The translations under genes and the position numbers were made by a program. The notes beneath the pieces are model-generated. The model was not told where the DNA came from and made no database searches. It saw nothing but the letters and a program-made list of their open reading frames with translations. 64,000 nucleotides of DNA. Origin: Streptomyces filamentosus. GTDB taxonomy: Bacteria > Actinomycetota > Actinomycetes > Streptomycetales > Streptomycetaceae. The stretch spans positions 248,001 to 312,000 of the forward strand of contig NZ_BNBE01000001.1 of the NCBI RefSeq assembly GCF_014654895.1, written 5' to 3'. Positions 46,401 through 56,223 of the stretch are shown in pieces (the first letter of the stretch is position 1; each line of letters starts with the position of its first letter).

Positions 46401-49400
46401 CCGGTCGATGTCGGCGCGGGTGAGCTTGCCGCCCATGCCCGCCCCGGTGTCCCACAGACCCCACGCGAGGGACAGCGCGGGAAGACCCTCGGAGACCCGA
46501 CGACGGGCCAGCGCGTCCAGATAACCGTTGGCAGCCGCGTAGTTCCCCTGACCCGCACCGTCGAGCGTGCCCGCCATCGACGAGAACAACACGAACGCGC
46601 TGAGATCCATCCCCCGCGTCAGCTCGTCCAGATGACGCGCCGCGTCCGCCTTCGGACGCAGCACACCATCCAGACGCTCCGGCGTCAGCGACGACAACAC
46701 ACCGTCGTCCACCACACCCGCCGTGTGGACCACGGCCGACAACGGACGCCCGGACGGAATCCGGCCCAGCACCTCCGCCAGAGCCTCCCGCTCCGACACG
46801 TCCACCGACTCCACCACCACCGACTCCGCACCCAGCGAAGCCAGCTCCTCCACCAGGTCCACCGCACCAGGAGCCTCCAGCCCCCGCCGGCTCACCAACA
46901 GCAGGTGCCGCACGCCGTGTTCCGCCACCAAGTGCCGGGCCACCACCGCGCCCAGACCACCCGTGCCACCGGTGACCAACACCGTCCCCGCACCGTCGAA
47001 CGACACCTCCCGCACACCCGCCGAAACCCGCGCCAGACGCGGCACGAGAACCCCACCGCCCCGCAGGACGACCTCCGGCTCACCGGACGGCAGGATGTGC
47101 AGGGAGGCGTCGGCGCCGTCCCATTCGACGAGGACGAGCCGGTCCGGGTTCTCGGCCTGGGCCGCACGCACCAGGCCGAGAACCGCTCCGGTGACCACCG
47201 GGTCGGCGTCCGGGCCGGGGACGAGCACGAAGGCCGTCGGCCCGGATCCGTCGCGGTCCACCGTCTCCTGAAGGAGCGTCAGGACGTGGGCCAGGGTGGC
47301 CCGGAGGTCCGCTCCGTCGATCGGCACGATCACCGCGTCCGTGCCGAACGCGGCGGCCGGGGAGGCCGCGGGCTCGGCGGCCAGTTCCTTGTGGACGGGG
47401 GCGTACAGCGGGTCGGCGCCGGGGTTCGCCGTCTCCAGCTGGGCGGCGGTGACGGGGCGGGCCACCATGGAGCCCACCGTCATGACGGGCAGGCCGGTGC
47501 CGTCCGCGAGGAAGAGGGACGCCTGCTCGCGGCTGGTGACGGTGATGCGGACGCGCAGCGCGTCGGCGCCGTTCGCGTGGAGGGTGACGTCGTTCCACGC
47601 GAAGGGCAGCAGGGTGGCGTCGGTGTCGTCCGTGCCGCCGGCGCCGGTCTGGAAGGGCAGGTCGGCGGCCTGGAGGGCGGCGTCGAGGAGGGCGGGGTGC
47701 AGGCCGAAGCCGGCCGCGGCGGCCCGCTCGCCGTCCGGGAGGCCGATCTCGGCGTAGACCTCGTCGCCGCGCCGCCAGGCGGCGCGCAGGCCCTGGAAGA
47801 CGGGCCCGTAGTCGTAGCCCTGCTCGACCATGCGGGCGTAGGCGCCGGACACGTCGAGGGGGGTGGCGTCGCGCGGCGGCCAGGCGGTGAGGCCGTCCGG
47901 GTCGTGCGGGGCCGTCGCGGGGGCGAGGACGCCCTCGGCGTGGCGGGTCCACGGGGTGTCGGCGGAGGCGCCGTCGGGGCGCGAGTGGACGGAGACCGTG
48001 CGGCGGTCCGAGGCGTCGGCGGGGCCGACCAGGACCTGGACGGAGACCCCGCCGTGCTCGGGGAGGCCGAGCGGGGCGTGGAGGGTCAGCTCCTCCAGGG
48101 TCTCGTGGCCGACGTGGTCGCCCGCGTGGACCGCGAGTTCGACGAAGGCCGTGCCGGGGAGGAGGACCCGGCCGCGGATGGCGTGGTCCGCGAGCCAGGG
48201 GCTGGTGCCCAGGTCGAGGCGGCCGGTGAGGACGACGCTGTCGGAGCCGGGGAGCTGGACGCCCGCGCCGAGGAAGGGGTGGTCGACGGGGAGCTGGCCG
48301 ACGGCGGCCGGGTCGGTGGCGGAGCCGGCCGGCTCCAGCCAGTAGCGGCGGCGCTGGAAGGCGTACGTCGGCAGCTCGGGGAGCGGTTCCTCCCGGGCGG
48401 GGAACAGGCCCTCCCAGTCGACCTCGTGGCCGCGGGTGTACGCCTGGGCGACGGCGGTCAGGAACTGCCGGGCCTCGGGGCGGTCCTTGCGGAGGACGGT
48501 CGTGAGGAGGGCCGCGTCGGGGTCCTGGAGGCAGGGCTGGGCCATCGCGGTGAGGACGCCGTCGGGGCCGAGTTCGAGGTACGTGGTGACACCCGCGCCC
48601 TCCAGCGCGCGGACGCCGTCGGCGAACCGGACCGCCTGGCGGACGTGCCGCACCCAGTACTCGGGGTCGGCGAGTTCGTCGCCGGTGACGAGGGTGCCGG
48701 TGACGTTGGAGACGACGGGTGTCTCGGGGGTGCGGGCGCGCAGCGCGCTCGCGACGCGGCGGAACTCGTCGAGCATCGGCTCCATGAGGGGCGAGTGGAA
48801 GGCGTGCGAGACGGTGAGGCGCTTCGCCGTGATCCCCCGGTCGGCGAGGGCCGCGGTGAGGTCGTCGACGGCGTCGCCGGTGCCGGAGAGGACGAGCGAG
48901 GCGGGGCCGTTGACGGCGGCGATGCCCACCTCGTGCTCGCGGCCGGCGAGGAGGGGGAGGACGTCCGCCTCGCTCGCCCGGACGGCGGCCATGACGCCGC
49001 CGGCGGGCAGCTCCTGCATGAGGCGGCCCCGGGCGGCCACCAGGAGGCAGGCGTCCTCCAGGGAGAAGACCCCGGCGACGTGCGCGGCGGCGATCTCGCC
49101 GACGGAGTGGCCGGCGAGGTAGTCGGGGCGCAGGCCGAGGGATTCGGCGAGCCGGTAGAGGGCGACCTCGACGGCGAAGAGGGCGGGCTGGGTGTAGGCG
49201 GTCCCGTCGAGGAGGGCCGCCTCGGGGGTGCCGGGCTCGGCGAAGACGACGTCGAGGAGGGGGGTGTCGAGCTGGAGGTCGAGCAGGTCGGCGGCGTCGT
49301 CGAGGGCGTCGGCGAACACCGGGAAGGCGTCGTAGAGTTCGCGTCCCATGGCGAGGCGCTGGGCGCCCTGGCCGGTGAAGAGGAAGGCCAGCAGGCCCGG

Positions 49401-51377
49401 CTGGGCGCGGCCGGTGACGACGGCGTCGACGGGCACGCCCTCGGCGAGCGCGCCGAGGGCGGCCACGAAGGAGTCGCGGTCCTCGGCGAGGACGACGGCG
49501 CGGTCGTCGTGGGGGGAGCGGGTGGCGACGAGGGCGTGGCCGATCGCGGCGGGCGGTTCGGCGGAGCCGGCGGCGAAGGCGGCGAGCCGGGCGGCCTGGG
49601 CGCGGAGCGCTTCGGTGCCGCGGCCGGAGACGGCCCAGGGGGTGGGGACGCCGGCGGCCGGCGCCTCCGGCTCCGTGGCGGGGGCGGCCTGCTCGGCGGG
49701 CGGCTCCTCGATGATGAGGTGGGCGTTGGTGCCGCTGATGCCGAACGCGGAGACGGCGGCGCGGCGGGGGCGGCCCTCGGCGGGCTGCCAGGGGGTGGCT
49801 TCGGTGAGGAGCCGGACGTGGCCGGTGGTCCAGTCGACGTGGGGGGTGGGGGCGTCGACGTGGAGGGTCTTGGGGAGGGTGCCGTGCCGCATGCCCATGA
49901 TGAGCTTGATGACGCTGGCGGCGCCGCCGGCGGCCTGGGTGTGGCCGAGGTTCGACTTGATGGAGCCGAGCCACAGGGGCCGGTCCTCGGGGCGGTCCTG
50001 GCCGTAGGTGGCGAGGATGGCCTGGGCCTCGATGGGGTCGCCGAGGGTGGTGCCGGTGCCGTGCGCCTCCATGGCGTCGACGTCGGCGGCGGCGAGGCCG
50101 GCGTTGGCGAGGGCCTGGCGGATGAGCCGCTGCTGGGAGGGGCCGTTGGGGGCGGTCAGGCCGTTGCTGGCGCCGTCCTGGTTGACGGCGGTGGAGCGGA
50201 TGACGGCGAGGACGCGGTGGTTGTTGCGGCGGGCGTCGGAGAGCCGTTCGAGGACGAACATGCCGACGCCCTCGGCGAATCCGGTGCCGTCGGCGGCGGC
50301 GGCGAAGGGCTTGCAGCGGCCGTCGGCGGCGAGGCCGCGCTGCCGGCTGAAGGCGGCGAACATGCCGGGGCTGCCCATGACGGTGACGCCGCCGGCGAGG
50401 GCGAGGGAGCTCTCGCCCTGGCGCAGGGAGTGGGCGGCGAGGTGGAGGGCGACGAGGGAGCCGGAGCAGGCGGTGTCGAGGGTGACGGCGGGGCCCTCCA
50501 GGCCGAGGAGGTAGGAGAGGCGGCCGGAGATGACGCTCGGCGTGTTGCCGGTCATCAGATAGCCTTCGAGGCCCTCCGGCGCCTCCTGGATGCGGACGCC
50601 GTAGTCGTGGACCTCGGCGCCGACGAAGACGCCGGTGCGGCCGCCGCGCAGCGAGTCCGGGGCGATCCCGGCCCGTTCGAGGGCCTCCCAGGCGGTCTCC
50701 AGGACCTGGCGCTGCTGGGGGTCCATGGAGATCGCCTCGCGGGGGCTGATCCCGAAGAAGTCGGCGTCGAAGAGGGTGGCCTCGGTGAGGAAGCCGCCCT
50801 CGCGGACGTAGCTCTTGCCGGTGGCGTCGGGGTCGGGGTCGTACATGCCGTCGACGTCCCAGCCGCGGTCGCGGGGGAACTCGGAGAGGACCTCGGCCTC
50901 GCCGCGCACCAGCTCCCACAGGTCCTCGGGGGAGGCGACGCCGCCGGGGAAGCGGCAGCCGACGCCGATGACGACGATCGGGTCGTCGTCGTCGCCGGCG
51001 CGTTCGGCGGTGACCTCCTGCGCGGTCAGGCCGAGGGCGGTGGAGCGCAGGTGGCCGGCGAGGGCGAGCGGGGTGGGGTGGTCGTAGGCGAGGGTGACGG
51101 GCAGGTCGAGTCCGGTGGCGGCGACGAGCCGGGCGTGGAGGTCGACGGCGGCGAGGGAGTCGAAGCCGATCTCCAGGAAGGGGCGGCCGCCCTCGACGGC
51201 CCGGGGGACCTGGGCCCCGGCGTGCCGGAGCGTCGCGAGGACCTGCTGTTCGACGACGGCGAAGGCGGCGCGCAGCTGCTCGGCGGGGCGCCGGCCTGCC
51301 AGGTGGCGGGCCAGCGTGCTGTTCCCCTGCTCCGAGGTGCTGCCCGTCCCGGTGACCACGTTCTCGGACTCGCTCAT
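40431..51377 (-). CDS. loading-module type I PKS (ACP; KS-AT-DH-KR-ACP x2)
   Basis: A 3648-residue PKS that opens with an ACP and no KS or AT in front ([11 protein letters not shown], serine near residue 71), as in VinP1-type macrolactam PKSs where a discrete acyltransferase loads the starter. Module 1: KS about 131-551, AT 660-1005 (GHSVGE, HAFHS), DH 1031-1310 (HAIRG), KR from 1460 (VVDDG), ACP near 1778. Module 2: KS 1841-2269, AT 2362-2705 (GHSVGE, HAFHS), DH 2729-3005 (HTVAG), KR from 3184 (VVDDG), ACP near 3507. Both ATs are malonyl type and both KRs B-type, so two E double bonds are expected. KS1 has TACSGS at its cysteine, unlike CSSS of the other KSs. The ATG at 51377 is eight bases after GGAG; a GTG nine bases further up is less likely. 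Confidence 0.93.
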   Translation of the reverse strand: MSESENVVTGTGSTSEQGNSTLARHLAGRRPAEQLRAAFAVVEQQVLATLRHAGAQVPRAVEGGRPFLEIGFDSLAAVDLHARLVAATGLDLPVTLAYDHPTPLALAGHLRSTALGLTAQEVTAERAGDDDDPIVVIGVGCRFPGGVASPEDLWELVRGEAEVLSEFPRDRGWDVDGMYDPDPDATGKSYVREGGFLTEATLFDADFFGISPREAISMDPQQRQVLETAWEALERAGIAPDSLRGGRTGVFVGAEVHDYGVRIQEAPEGLEGYLMTGNTPSVISGRLSYLLGLEGPAVTLDTACSGSLVALHLAAHSLRQGESSLALAGGVTVMGSPGMFAAFSRQRGLAADGRCKPFAAAADGTGFAEGVGMFVLERLSDARRNNHRVLAVIRSTAVNQDGASNGLTAPNGPSQQRLIRQALANAGLAAADVDAMEAHGTGTTLGDPIEAQAILATYGQDRPEDRPLWLGSIKSNLGHTQAAGGAASVIKLIMGMRHGTLPKTLHVDAPTPHVDWTTGHVRLLTEATPWQPAEGRPRRAAVSAFGISGTNAHLIIEEPPAEQAAPATEPEAPAAGVPTPWAVSGRGTEALRAQAARLAAFAAGSAEPPAAIGHALVATRSPHDDRAVVLAEDRDSFVAALGALAEGVPVDAVVTGRAQPGLLAFLFTGQGAQRLAMGRELYDAFPVFADALDDAADLLDLQLDTPLLDVVFAEPGTPEAALLDGTAYTQPALFAVEVALYRLAESLGLRPDYLAGHSVGEIAAAHVAGVFSLEDACLLVAARGRLMQELPAGGVMAAVRASEADVLPLLAGREHEVGIAAVNGPASLVLSGTGDAVDDLTAALADRGITAKRLTVSHAFHSPLMEPMLDEFRRVASALRARTPETPVVSNVTGTLVTGDELADPEYWVRHVRQAVRFADGVRALEGAGVTTYLELGPDGVLTAMAQPCLQDPDAALLTTVLRKDRPEARQFLTAVAQAYTRGHEVDWEGLFPAREEPLPELPTYAFQRRRYWLEPAGSATDPAAVGQLPVDHPFLGAGVQLPGSDSVVLTGRLDLGTSPWLADHAIRGRVLLPGTAFVELAVHAGDHVGHETLEELTLHAPLGLPEHGGVSVQVLVGPADASDRRTVSVHSRPDGASADTPWTRHAEGVLAPATAPHDPDGLTAWPPRDATPLDVSGAYARMVEQGYDYGPVFQGLRAAWRRGDEVYAEIGLPDGERAAAAGFGLHPALLDAALQAADLPFQTGAGGTDDTDATLLPFAWNDVTLHANGADALRVRITVTSREQASLFLADGTGLPVMTVGSMVARPVTAAQLETANPGADPLYAPVHKELAAEPAASPAAAFGTDAVIVPIDGADLRATLAHVLTLLQETVDRDGSGPTAFVLVPGPDADPVVTGAVLGLVRAAQAENPDRLVLVEWDGADASLHILPSGEPEVVLRGGGVLVPRLARVSAGVREVSFDGAGTVLVTGGTGGLGAVVARHLVAEHGVRHLLLVSRRGLEAPGAVDLVEELASLGAESVVVESVDVSEREALAEVLGRIPSGRPLSAVVHTAGVVDDGVLSSLTPERLDGVLRPKADAARHLDELTRGMDLSAFVLFSSMAGTLDGAGQGNYAAANGYLDALARRRVSEGLPALSLAWGLWDTGAGMGGKLTRADIDRLNSSGMIGLDAAESLALFDAALTSDVPVAAPVRLHPADLRARPGGVPALLRDLVRAPGRRAAAAGPTTTADTPIAQRLAGLPADERTRALLDLVRTHVAAVLHHESGSAIDPKRAFTEIGFDSLSAVDLRNRLNAETGLRLPATLVFDYPTPQALADHIKETVLGAETPAAENPPAVTVSDDEPIAIVGMSCRFPGDVRNPEELWELLAAGRDGISRFPANRGWDVQGLYDPEPGTPGKTYSDEGGFLHDAADFDAQFFGISPREALATDPQQRLLLEASWEAIERAGIDPSSLKGSQTGVFAGVMYHDYASRLGGQVPEDLETYLGNGSLGSVVSGRVAYALGLEGPAVSVDTACSSSLVALHWAIQALRRGECSLALAGGVTVMATPETFVDFSRQRGLAADGRCKAFAEAADGTGWGEGVGVLVVERLSDARAKGHQVLAVVRGSAVNQDGASNGLTAPNGPSQQRVIRAALADAGLSAADVDAVEAHGTGTRLGDPIEAQALLATYGQERPEGRPLWLGSVKSNLGHTQAAAGVAGVIKMVQAMRNGLLPKTLHVDAPSSHVDWSAGEVELLTESRPWEASGTAPRRAGVSSFGISGTNAHVIIEEAPSAEAEVTAGEWPSGVPVPWIVSGSTPTALRAQADQLRAFASATAPSPVDLGHALATTRAVLDHRAVVLGSGLDALTEGLGGMEPGRRLEGQLAFLFTGQGAQRVGMAEGLAAAFPVFATALDEVSELLDGQGAFERPLREVIKGSGELLNQTVYTQPALFAVEVALFRLVESLGVRPDYLAGHSVGEIAAAHVAGVFSLEDACHLVVARGRLMQALPSGGVMVAVRAAEADVLPLLAGREAEVGIAAVNGPSSTVISGAEAAVEKVVAVLEEKGIGAVRLSVSHAFHSPLMDPMLEEFRQVVRGLAYAEPRIAVVSNVTGRLAEASDLTDPEYWVRHVRQAVRFADGVRALEGAGVTSYLELGPDGILTAMAQASLEEPDNALLVPALRRERDEPTTFLTALGALFEAGVDVDWAALFAGTGARRVDLPTYAFQHEHYWLDAVAAPGDAASLGQAATEHPFLGAAIELPDSAGYLLTGRVGLDTHPWLADHTVAGAVLLPGTAFVDMAIRAARHKGQTHLEELTLQSPLVLPEHGGVQIRVTVGDPDEGGRWPFSVHSREEGAPADRAWSLHATGALTDAAPHAPAGLGVWPPKGAVAVDLDGVYGELAAAGLAYGPVFQGLRAAWKRNGEVFAEVTLPEASHGAAATFALHPALLDSALHATELLDNSRRGTEGASLPFAWTDVFLHAEGVTALRVKVSSAAPDESSLVIADSAGLPVMSVGSMVARPLSAAQIAAAGRTDGAGALYRTEWTGVSVDPAAVLEGRWALVGPGSYAWAAEWGVETADGLDAVAGAGVVLVPVGGGGLRDELARVLGLLQGWLADGRYEGGRLVVVTESGTDDLVDGAVTGLVRAAQAENPDRIVLVRSDGSDASLRALPAAVASGEPELSLHGGEVRAPRLAPAQAGVREVSFGGAGTVLVTGGTGGLGAVVARHLVAEHGVRHLLLVSRRGLEAPGAPGLVGELASLGAESVVVESVDVSEREALAEVLGRIPAGRPLSAVVHTAGVVDDGVLSSLTPERLEVVLRPKADAARHLDELTRGMDLSAFVLFSSMAGTLDGAGQGNYAAANGYLDALARRRVAEGLPALSLAWGLWDTGAGMGGKLTRADVHRINASGVVGLSEEDSLALLDAALTAEEAVLMPVRLDPAGLRGRTGGVPALLRGLVAPDAARPARQAREARAAAAPAADESLEQQLSGLAEDEQLHLLQNLVCAHVAAVLGHVSAATVDPARSFQEVGFDSLTAIELRNRLNKATGQRLPATLIFDYPSPVALSKYLLAELLPGIPEAAAPAGGLDEETFRRALDALTLARVSEAGLLDSLLALAAPEGAAGTPRTETGTDAGPDSGPDTAADQSETIMAMDVEALLAEAARRSDSE
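41236..41842. repeat. KR repeat tract, copy in module 2
   Basis: Shares most of the KR tract with modules 1 and 3 but departs after the motif encoding FGGAGTVLV, a little earlier than the other pair. Confidence 0.75.
43355..44289. repeat. AT repeat tract, copy in module 2
   Basis: Partner of 32839-33772. The two ATs should have the same malonyl specificity. Confidence 0.75.
44510..45614. repeat. KS repeat tract, copy in module 2
   Basis: Partner of 34014-35116 in the other PKS gene. Confidence 0.75.
46402..47094. repeat. KR repeat tract, copy in module 1
   Basis: Partner of 35908-36600; the pair ends at nearly the same base in the segment encoding [10 protein letters not shown]. Confidence 0.8.
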
Positions 51378-51481
51378 TCCGCGCACTCCACTATTCGTTC
51401 GGTTTTCCGGCGGTCGGAAGATCGGGCAGAGGCCCTGGGACTCCGGGCGGAATTCGACTCACGCCCCGGCCATATGTCCCC

Positions 51482-51538
51482 AAGCTAATGACGGCGTTCG
51501 GTGGGGTCACACCCCTACGGCCCCCTACGGCCCCCCTA
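51482..51538 (-). promoter_or_regulatory. TAGGGG-box promoter of the loading PKS gene
   Basis: Minus strand: TAGGGG at 51538-51533, 51527-51522 and 51517-51512 (11 and 10 bp apart), then 24 bases, then a -10 TAGCTT (51487-51482). From the T of the nearest box to the T of the -10 is exactly 30 bp. The first box overlaps the stop codon of the mutase gene. Expected leader about 98 bases to the ATG at 51377. Confidence 0.65.
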
Positions 51539-52846
51539 CGCGGAGAGCGGGTGGCGGGGGGTGTCGCCGTCGAAGGTGCGCTGGACGTAGGAGAGGGCGG
51601 TGAGCAGCTCGCCGGAGGTGACGCGGCGGTCGCCCCGGCCCGGTGCGGCCCGGCCGATGGGCAGGGCTCCGGTGGAGGCCCAGCGCAGCCGGCCGTCCGT
51701 GTCGATGAAGCTGCGGGTCCGGCCGGCGTTGTCGGGGTGGACGCAGTAGGGGACGTCCAGGTATCCCCTTTTGAAGGCGAGCAGCAGGGCCTGGCCGAGG
51801 TCGTCGTGGAGGTTCACGACGGCGTCGACGAGGGCGGCCGCCTCGGCGTACGTCGGGGAGTCCGTGCCGATCTCCGTCGGGGTCCGCCGGAAACGGCGGG
51901 CGGTGTCCGACGCGTGTTCCAGCGCCGTGACGTTCTCCTCGATCGTGGGGATGCGGCGGGATTCCGCGACGGTCTTCACGATGATGCGTTCGGCGCCGGT
52001 GGTGGCGGCCAGCCGGGCCGCTTCGCCGAGGAGCCGGTAGGCGCCGGACTCGGTGGTGGGGTAGACGCCCATGTAGGTGTAGATGACGACGTGCCACAGG
52101 GCGTCCGGCAGGAGGCGGGCGCAGAGGGCGCGGAGGGCGGCGACGGCTTCGGCGTCCTGTCCCGGGTGGGTCTGCTGGGCGTAGCTGACGGAGATGCTGC
52201 GGATGCCGAGGCGGTGGAAGAAGAGCGCTTCGAGGGCGCTGATGGCGACCAGCAGGCTGGGCGGGCAGAGCTGTCCGAGCATGCAGCCGCCGAAGGACTC
52301 CAGGTGGGGTTCGACGCCCTGGCCGCGGAGGGCGGCGAAGAGGCGGGTGGACCGTTCCCAGGCGCGGACGGACTGGTCGAGGGGGGTCCGGCCGTAGGGG
52401 AGGCAGTACGAGACGGGGCCTCCCTCGGTGGCGGTGAGGCCGGCCCGGAGGAGTGCCTCGAAGATGTGGAACGGCAGGGAGGAGCCGTGCCGGACCTGGA
52501 CGGGGAAGCCGGGTCCGTGGAGGCCGGCGAGGACGTCGCGGGTGGTCTCGGGGGTGTGGTTGACGATGGGGTAGCCGTTGATGCCGGCTCCCCGTCGCAG
52601 CGCCTCGTCGACGGCGGGCATGTCGCCGACGCGGGTGTAGCTGTCGAGGGTGAGGGTGCCGACGGTGGTGGCGCGGGCGTTCCGGGTGGCGGCGAGGCCG
52701 CGGCGCATGTGGCCGGGGTCGCTGAAGCCCATGCGGGGCTGGACGACCAGGTGGCCGGCTTCGTGGGCGTCGCGGACGAAGCGGCCGAAGTCCGGGTGGG
52801 CGTGCGCGACGCCCGCCCGGACGGCGGGCCGCGGTGCTTCGGTCAC
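51536..52846 (-). CDS. vinI: glutamate mutase (methylaspartate mutase) epsilon subunit, VinI-like
   Basis: Large catalytic TIM-barrel subunit of the B12-dependent isomerase that turns L-glutamate into (2S,3S)-3-methylaspartate. The 436 residues show VVQPRMGFSDPGHMRRGL, the substrate-binding region QVRHGSSLPFHIFEALLRAG, EGGPVSYCLPYGRTPLDQSV and SVSYAQQTHPGQDAEAVAAL, all typical of MutE/GlmE. It is somewhat shorter than fermentative MutE (about 480). GTG start in a GTGA overlap with the B12-binding subunit, so the two are coupled in translation. In vicenistatin-like pathways this step makes the amino acid that becomes the starter unit. Confidence 0.9.
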   Translation of the reverse strand: MTEAPRPAVRAGVAHAHPDFGRFVRDAHEAGHLVVQPRMGFSDPGHMRRGLAATRNARATTVGTLTLDSYTRVGDMPAVDEALRRGAGINGYPIVNHTPETTRDVLAGLHGPGFPVQVRHGSSLPFHIFEALLRAGLTATEGGPVSYCLPYGRTPLDQSVRAWERSTRLFAALRGQGVEPHLESFGGCMLGQLCPPSLLVAISALEALFFHRLGIRSISVSYAQQTHPGQDAEAVAALRALCARLLPDALWHVVIYTYMGVYPTTESGAYRLLGEAARLAATTGAERIIVKTVAESRRIPTIEENVTALEHASDTARRFRRTPTEIGTDSPTYAEAAALVDAVVNLHDDLGQALLLAFKRGYLDVPYCVHPDNAGRTRSFIDTDGRLRWASTGALPIGRAAPGRGDRRVTSGELLTALSYVQRTFDGDTPRHPLSA

Positions 52847-53313
52847 GTGAGGGCCCGCTGGGGCAGTGCCCCTATGAAGCGTTCGAAGGAGCCGAGTTCG
52901 GTCCTGCCGTCCTCGAAGACGGCGTCGAAGCCGGCGGCGACGAGTTCGTCGAGGGGGGCGTCGTCCTCGCCGCCGGAGATGCCCAGCTTGCCGCCGATGA
53001 CCATGGGGGTGGCCGCGAGGGCGGGGACGGCGCGGAGCCTGCGGATGACGCGGAGGCCGTCCTGGTGGCCGTGGCCGTTGACGCTGCTGATGACGACGAG
53101 GACGGGGTCGTGCGCCAGGATCTCGGCTTCCAGGAGGGCGTCGGGGACGGTCGGGCCGAGGTTGACGACGTCGTAGCCGAGTTCCTCGACGAGCAGCTGG
53201 AGGAAGACCAGGTTCCAGGTGTGGGCGTCGGAGGAGAGGCCGCTGACGACGACGGTCTCGCGGCGCCCGGTGGGGGCGGGCGCGGTGGGGAGGACGGTGT
53301 CGGGGAGGCTCAT
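52843..53313 (-). CDS. vinH: glutamate mutase sigma subunit (cobalamin-binding), VinH-like
   Basis: Small B12-binding subunit of 156 residues. The flavodoxin-like fold includes VVVSGLSSDAHTWNLVF with the cobalt-ligand histidine H31 after D29, then NLGPTVPDALLEAEILAHDPVLVVISSVNGHG and PMVIGGKLG. The usual DxHxxG has Asn in place of Gly (DAHTWN), a point to check against other pathway-type mutases. The first 20 residues are Pro-rich and unstructured. ATG overlaps the stop of the decarboxylase gene (ATGA). Confidence 0.9.
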   Translation of the reverse strand: MSLPDTVLPTAPAPTGRRETVVVSGLSSDAHTWNLVFLQLLVEELGYDVVNLGPTVPDALLEAEILAHDPVLVVISSVNGHGHQDGLRVIRRLRAVPALAATPMVIGGKLGISGGEDDAPLDELVAAGFDAVFEDGRTELGSFERFIGALPQRALT

Positions 53314-54539
53314 ACGGGGGTCCTGATGTGTTCGATGCGGGTGACGGAGACGGGGTCGGTGCCGCGGACGACGGCTTCGACGGGGGCGGGCCTGCCGAGG
53401 AACATCAGGAGGCTCGCCGTGGGGCCGTAGGCGCCCGCGTTGGGGATCTCGACGAGGTCGCCGCCGGTGAGCTCGGGGAGCCGCACGTCGCGGCCGAGGA
53501 TGTCGCCGGGGGTGCACAGGGGGCCGACGAGGCTGGCCTTGTGCCAGTCGGTGGTGTCGGCGTCGGCGGGGTCGGGGCTGACGGCGACGGGCAGCAGCCG
53601 GCCGATGCCGGACATGCCGCCGAAGGTGTTGATGCCGGCGTCGAGGACGACGAAGGTGCGGCCCCGGCTCTCCTTGACGTTGACGACCTGGGCGAGGAGG
53701 GTGCCGCTGTCGCCGACGAGGTAGCGGCCCGATTCGCAGGCGACGGTGGGGAAGCCCTGGCGCCAGCGCGGGAAGTGCTCGTCGAGCGCCTCCTGGAGGG
53801 CGGCGCGCAGCCGGGGGTAGAGGGGGCGGACGCCGGGGACGGCGTAGGGGGCGGAGAAGCCGCCGCCGATGTCGAGGAAGCGGGGTTCGATGCCGGTCTC
53901 GGCGAACATCGCGGCGGCGACGGCGACGGTGTTGCGGAACTCGCCGATGAGGGCGTCCTCGTCGCGGGCGTTGCTGAGGGGGAAGAAGTGGGCGCCGGCG
54001 AGGCGGACGCCCTCGACGGCCCGCAGGGCGGGCATCAGGTCGGCGAGGGTCTCGCTGTCGATGCCGAACTGCGAGGGGGCGCCGGTCATGCGGATGCTGG
54101 TGGTGGCGCTGGCGGAGACGCTGTTGATGCGGAGCAGGGCGTCGGCGACGAGGCCGAGGCGGGTCGCGGCGGCGCCGATGTGCTGGAGGTCGGTGAGGGA
54201 CTCGACGGAGAACATCCGCACGCCCTTGGCCAGCACTTCGTCGAGTTCGCCGTCGGTCTTGCCGGGGCCGGTGTAGAGGCACTCGGCGGCGTCGTATCCG
54301 GCGGTGAGGGCGGCGGCCAGTTCGCCGGTGGAGCTGATCTCGGCGCGGCAGGCGCGGTCCGAGCCCTCACGGAGCGCGCGGAGCACGTCCGGGTGCGGGT
54401 TGGCCTTCACGGCGCAGAAGAGTTCGAACTCCTCGGGCAGCGCGGCGAAGAGGTCGTCCCGGGCCGCCTCGACCCGGTCGAGGTCGTAGACGTAGAGCGG
54501 AGTGCCGTAGCGCTCCGCGAGGTCCGCGTAGCGGGTCAC
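53310..54539 (-). CDS. vinO: PLP-dependent decarboxylase of ACP-bound 3-methylaspartate, VinO-like
   Basis: Fold-type III (alanine racemase-like) decarboxylase of the DAP/ornithine decarboxylase group, 409 residues. YGTPLYVYDLDRVEAARDDL leads to the Schiff-base lysine K45 in FCAVKANPHPDVL; FLDIGGGFSAPY is the glycine-rich phosphate loop and VACESGRYLVG the cofactor-contact segment, with FVVLDAGINTFGG near residue 300. In the vicenistatin pathway the homologue removes the alpha-carboxylate from the ACP-bound 3-methylaspartyl unit to give 3-aminoisobutyryl-ACP; here the operon position is the same. GTG start overlaps the ligase stop. Confidence 0.9.
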   Translation of the reverse strand: MTRYADLAERYGTPLYVYDLDRVEAARDDLFAALPEEFELFCAVKANPHPDVLRALREGSDRACRAEISSTGELAAALTAGYDAAECLYTGPGKTDGELDEVLAKGVRMFSVESLTDLQHIGAAATRLGLVADALLRINSVSASATTSIRMTGAPSQFGIDSETLADLMPALRAVEGVRLAGAHFFPLSNARDEDALIGEFRNTVAVAAAMFAETGIEPRFLDIGGGFSAPYAVPGVRPLYPRLRAALQEALDEHFPRWRQGFPTVACESGRYLVGDSGTLLAQVVNVKESRGRTFVVLDAGINTFGGMSGIGRLLPVAVSPDPADADTTDWHKASLVGPLCTPGDILGRDVRLPELTGGDLVEIPNAGAYGPTASLLMFLGRPAPVEAVVRGTDPVSVTRIEHIRTPV

Positions 54540-56098
54540 TGGTGGGTCCCCTCAAGGATCTCGGCGAGTTTCTTGCGGTCGTTCTTGCCGTTCGGGGTGA
54601 GCGGGATCGCGTCGACCACGTGGCAGACGGAGGGCACCTTCTGGGCCTCCAGGCGGGCGTTGAGTTCGCGGAGGACCTCGTGCCGGCCGCGGTGCGTCTC
54701 GACGAAGAGGACGAGGTCGCGGTCGCCGTCGGGGGGCAGCACGGCGGCGGCGCGCACGCCGTCGATGTCGGTGGCGGCGGACTCGATCTCGACGGTGCTC
54801 ATGCGGACGCCCTTGCGCTTGAACATGTCGTCGCGGCGGCCGTCGAAGTACAGGTAACCGTCGGCGTCGAGCCGGCCGTAGTCGCCGGTGTGCAGGCGCA
54901 GGCCGCCGGCGGGGTGGGGGCGGAAGGCCCGGTCGGTCTGCTCGGGGTTGCGCCAGTAGCCGGGCATCACGTGCGGGCCGACGGCGACGATCTCGCCGGT
55001 CTCGCCGGCCGGCAGGGGCCTGCCGTGCTCGTCGAGGATGAGCACCTCGGTGCCGGGCAGCGGGAGTCCGACGGAGTCCGGCCGTTCGCGTTCCCGGTCG
55101 GGCGGCATGACGGTGATGCGCTTGCACTCGGTCTGCCCGTACTGGCGCACCACCCGGCTGCCGGGGAACAGGGTCCGCAGGGAGTCGATGGTGGACTGGG
55201 GCAGGGCGGCGCCGGTGTTGGTGAAGAGCCGCACCCGGGGGGCCGGTTCCTCGTCGCGCTCCGCGAGGCGGACGATCATGGCGGCGAGGGAGGGGACGAT
55301 CGGGACGACGGTGGCCCCGGTCTCCCGGATGCGGCGCAGCAGCACCAGGTCGGAGGCGTCGTCGGCGAGGACGATCTCCGAGCTGCCGATGACGGAGAGC
55401 AGCACCTTGTAGAGGCCGTAGTCCCAGGAGAGCGGGAAGCGGCAGAGGACGACGTCGTCGGGGCGGTAGCCGATGACCCGTTCGATGGCCGCGGAGGCGA
55501 AGGTGATCTGGGCGTGGGGGCAGATCACGGCCTTGGGGGCGGCGGTCGATCCGGAGGTGTAGACGAGGACCGCCACGTCGTCGGGGGCGACGGGGGTGCG
55601 GGGGGCTTCGGCCCCGGTCTCGGCGTACTTGCGGACCTCGGCGAGGACGGAGTCCTGGTCGCGGACCTCGGCGCCGGTGAGGGCGGAGACGGTCTCCAGG
55701 GCGGCGGGGCCGACCAGGACGAGGGAGGGCTCGGCGTTCGCGAGGACGGGCGCGAGGTGGAAGGTCTTCATCCCGGGGTTGAGGGGGACGAAGACGACGC
55801 CCAGCATCGCCGCGCCGAAGAACATGGCGACCAGGTCGCGGGTGGTGGGGAGCTGGACGACCAGCCGGTCGCCGCGGCCGAGGCCCTGGTCCGACAGCCA
55901 GGCCGCGAAGGCGTGGGCCGCCGTCTCGGTCTCGGCGTAGGTCCACGTCCCCGAGGCGTCGGTGACGGCCCTGGAGTCGGGCGAGTCGGCCGCCGCCTCG
56001 GCGAGCAGTCCGTGGACGAGTCTGCTGCGGGGTGAATTCTCCGTACCGGCTGCCGCGCCGGTTATTCGGTCCCCGACGGAAAGGGGGTCCAAGGCCAT
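54536..56098 (-). CDS. vinN: stand-alone adenylation ligase for 3-methylaspartate, VinN-like
   Basis: ANL-superfamily ligase of 520 residues without a fused carrier protein. ATP-binding P-loop YTSGSTAAPKAVICP, A5 region RQYGQTECKRIT, A7-A8 GDYGRLDADGYLYFDGRRDDMFKRKGVRM and the catalytic lysine in PLTPNGKNDRKKL are all present. Expected to load the beta-amino acid precursor onto the discrete ACP. The ATG at 56098 is only one base after AGGAG; a TTG two codons on would have better spacing (seven bases), so the real start may be there. It is preceded by an 11-bp hairpin in the leader and by a TAGGGG-box promoter. Confidence 0.88.
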   Translation of the reverse strand: MALDPLSVGDRITGAAAGTENSPRSRLVHGLLAEAAADSPDSRAVTDASGTWTYAETETAAHAFAAWLSDQGLGRGDRLVVQLPTTRDLVAMFFGAAMLGVVFVPLNPGMKTFHLAPVLANAEPSLVLVGPAALETVSALTGAEVRDQDSVLAEVRKYAETGAEAPRTPVAPDDVAVLVYTSGSTAAPKAVICPHAQITFASAAIERVIGYRPDDVVLCRFPLSWDYGLYKVLLSVIGSSEIVLADDASDLVLLRRIRETGATVVPIVPSLAAMIVRLAERDEEPAPRVRLFTNTGAALPQSTIDSLRTLFPGSRVVRQYGQTECKRITVMPPDRERERPDSVGLPLPGTEVLILDEHGRPLPAGETGEIVAVGPHVMPGYWRNPEQTDRAFRPHPAGGLRLHTGDYGRLDADGYLYFDGRRDDMFKRKGVRMSTVEIESAATDIDGVRAAAVLPPDGDRDLVLFVETHRGRHEVLRELNARLEAQKVPSVCHVVDAIPLTPNGKNDRKKLAEILEGTHQ

Positions 56099-56115
56099 TC
56101 TCCTGTCGCCGGCTC

Positions 56116-56152
56116 CGGGGTTCGTACGGGAATTCCCCGGTTACGAACCCCG
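56116..56152 (-). promoter_or_regulatory. leader hairpin upstream of the vinN homologue
   Basis: Perfect 11-bp arms CGGGGTTCGTA and TACGAACCCCG around a 15-base loop that can itself partly pair. It lies between the predicted transcription start (about 56171) and the ATG, so it is in the mRNA, 17 bases before the start codon. Confidence 0.5.
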
Positions 56153-56177
56153 AAATGGGGGAATCGGATCCCTGGCA

Positions 56178-56223
56178 ACGCTAGTGCGGAGCGGCCCTGC
56201 ACCCCCACCCCTAGTTCCCCCTA
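56178..56223 (-). promoter_or_regulatory. TAGGGG-box promoter of the vinN operon
   Basis: Minus strand: TAGGGG at 56223-56218 and 56213-56208 (10 bp apart), then 24 bases, then a -10 TAGCGT (56183-56178). Same 30-bp spacing as the other two cluster promoters. The nearer box overlaps the stop codon of the upstream ligase gene. Confidence 0.6.

Noticed and set aside
40071..51488. Very long plus-strand open frame across both PKS genes
   Set aside because: It is the complementary shadow of high-GC PKS coding; its translation is Gly/Val/Asp/Arg low complexity with no domain, while the minus strand holds perfect KS, AT, DH, KR and ACP motifs.
56116..56152. Cobalamin riboswitch before the mutase-containing operon
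   Set aside because: The element is a single 37-base hairpin; B12 riboswitches are far larger and have a B12-box, which is not seen.
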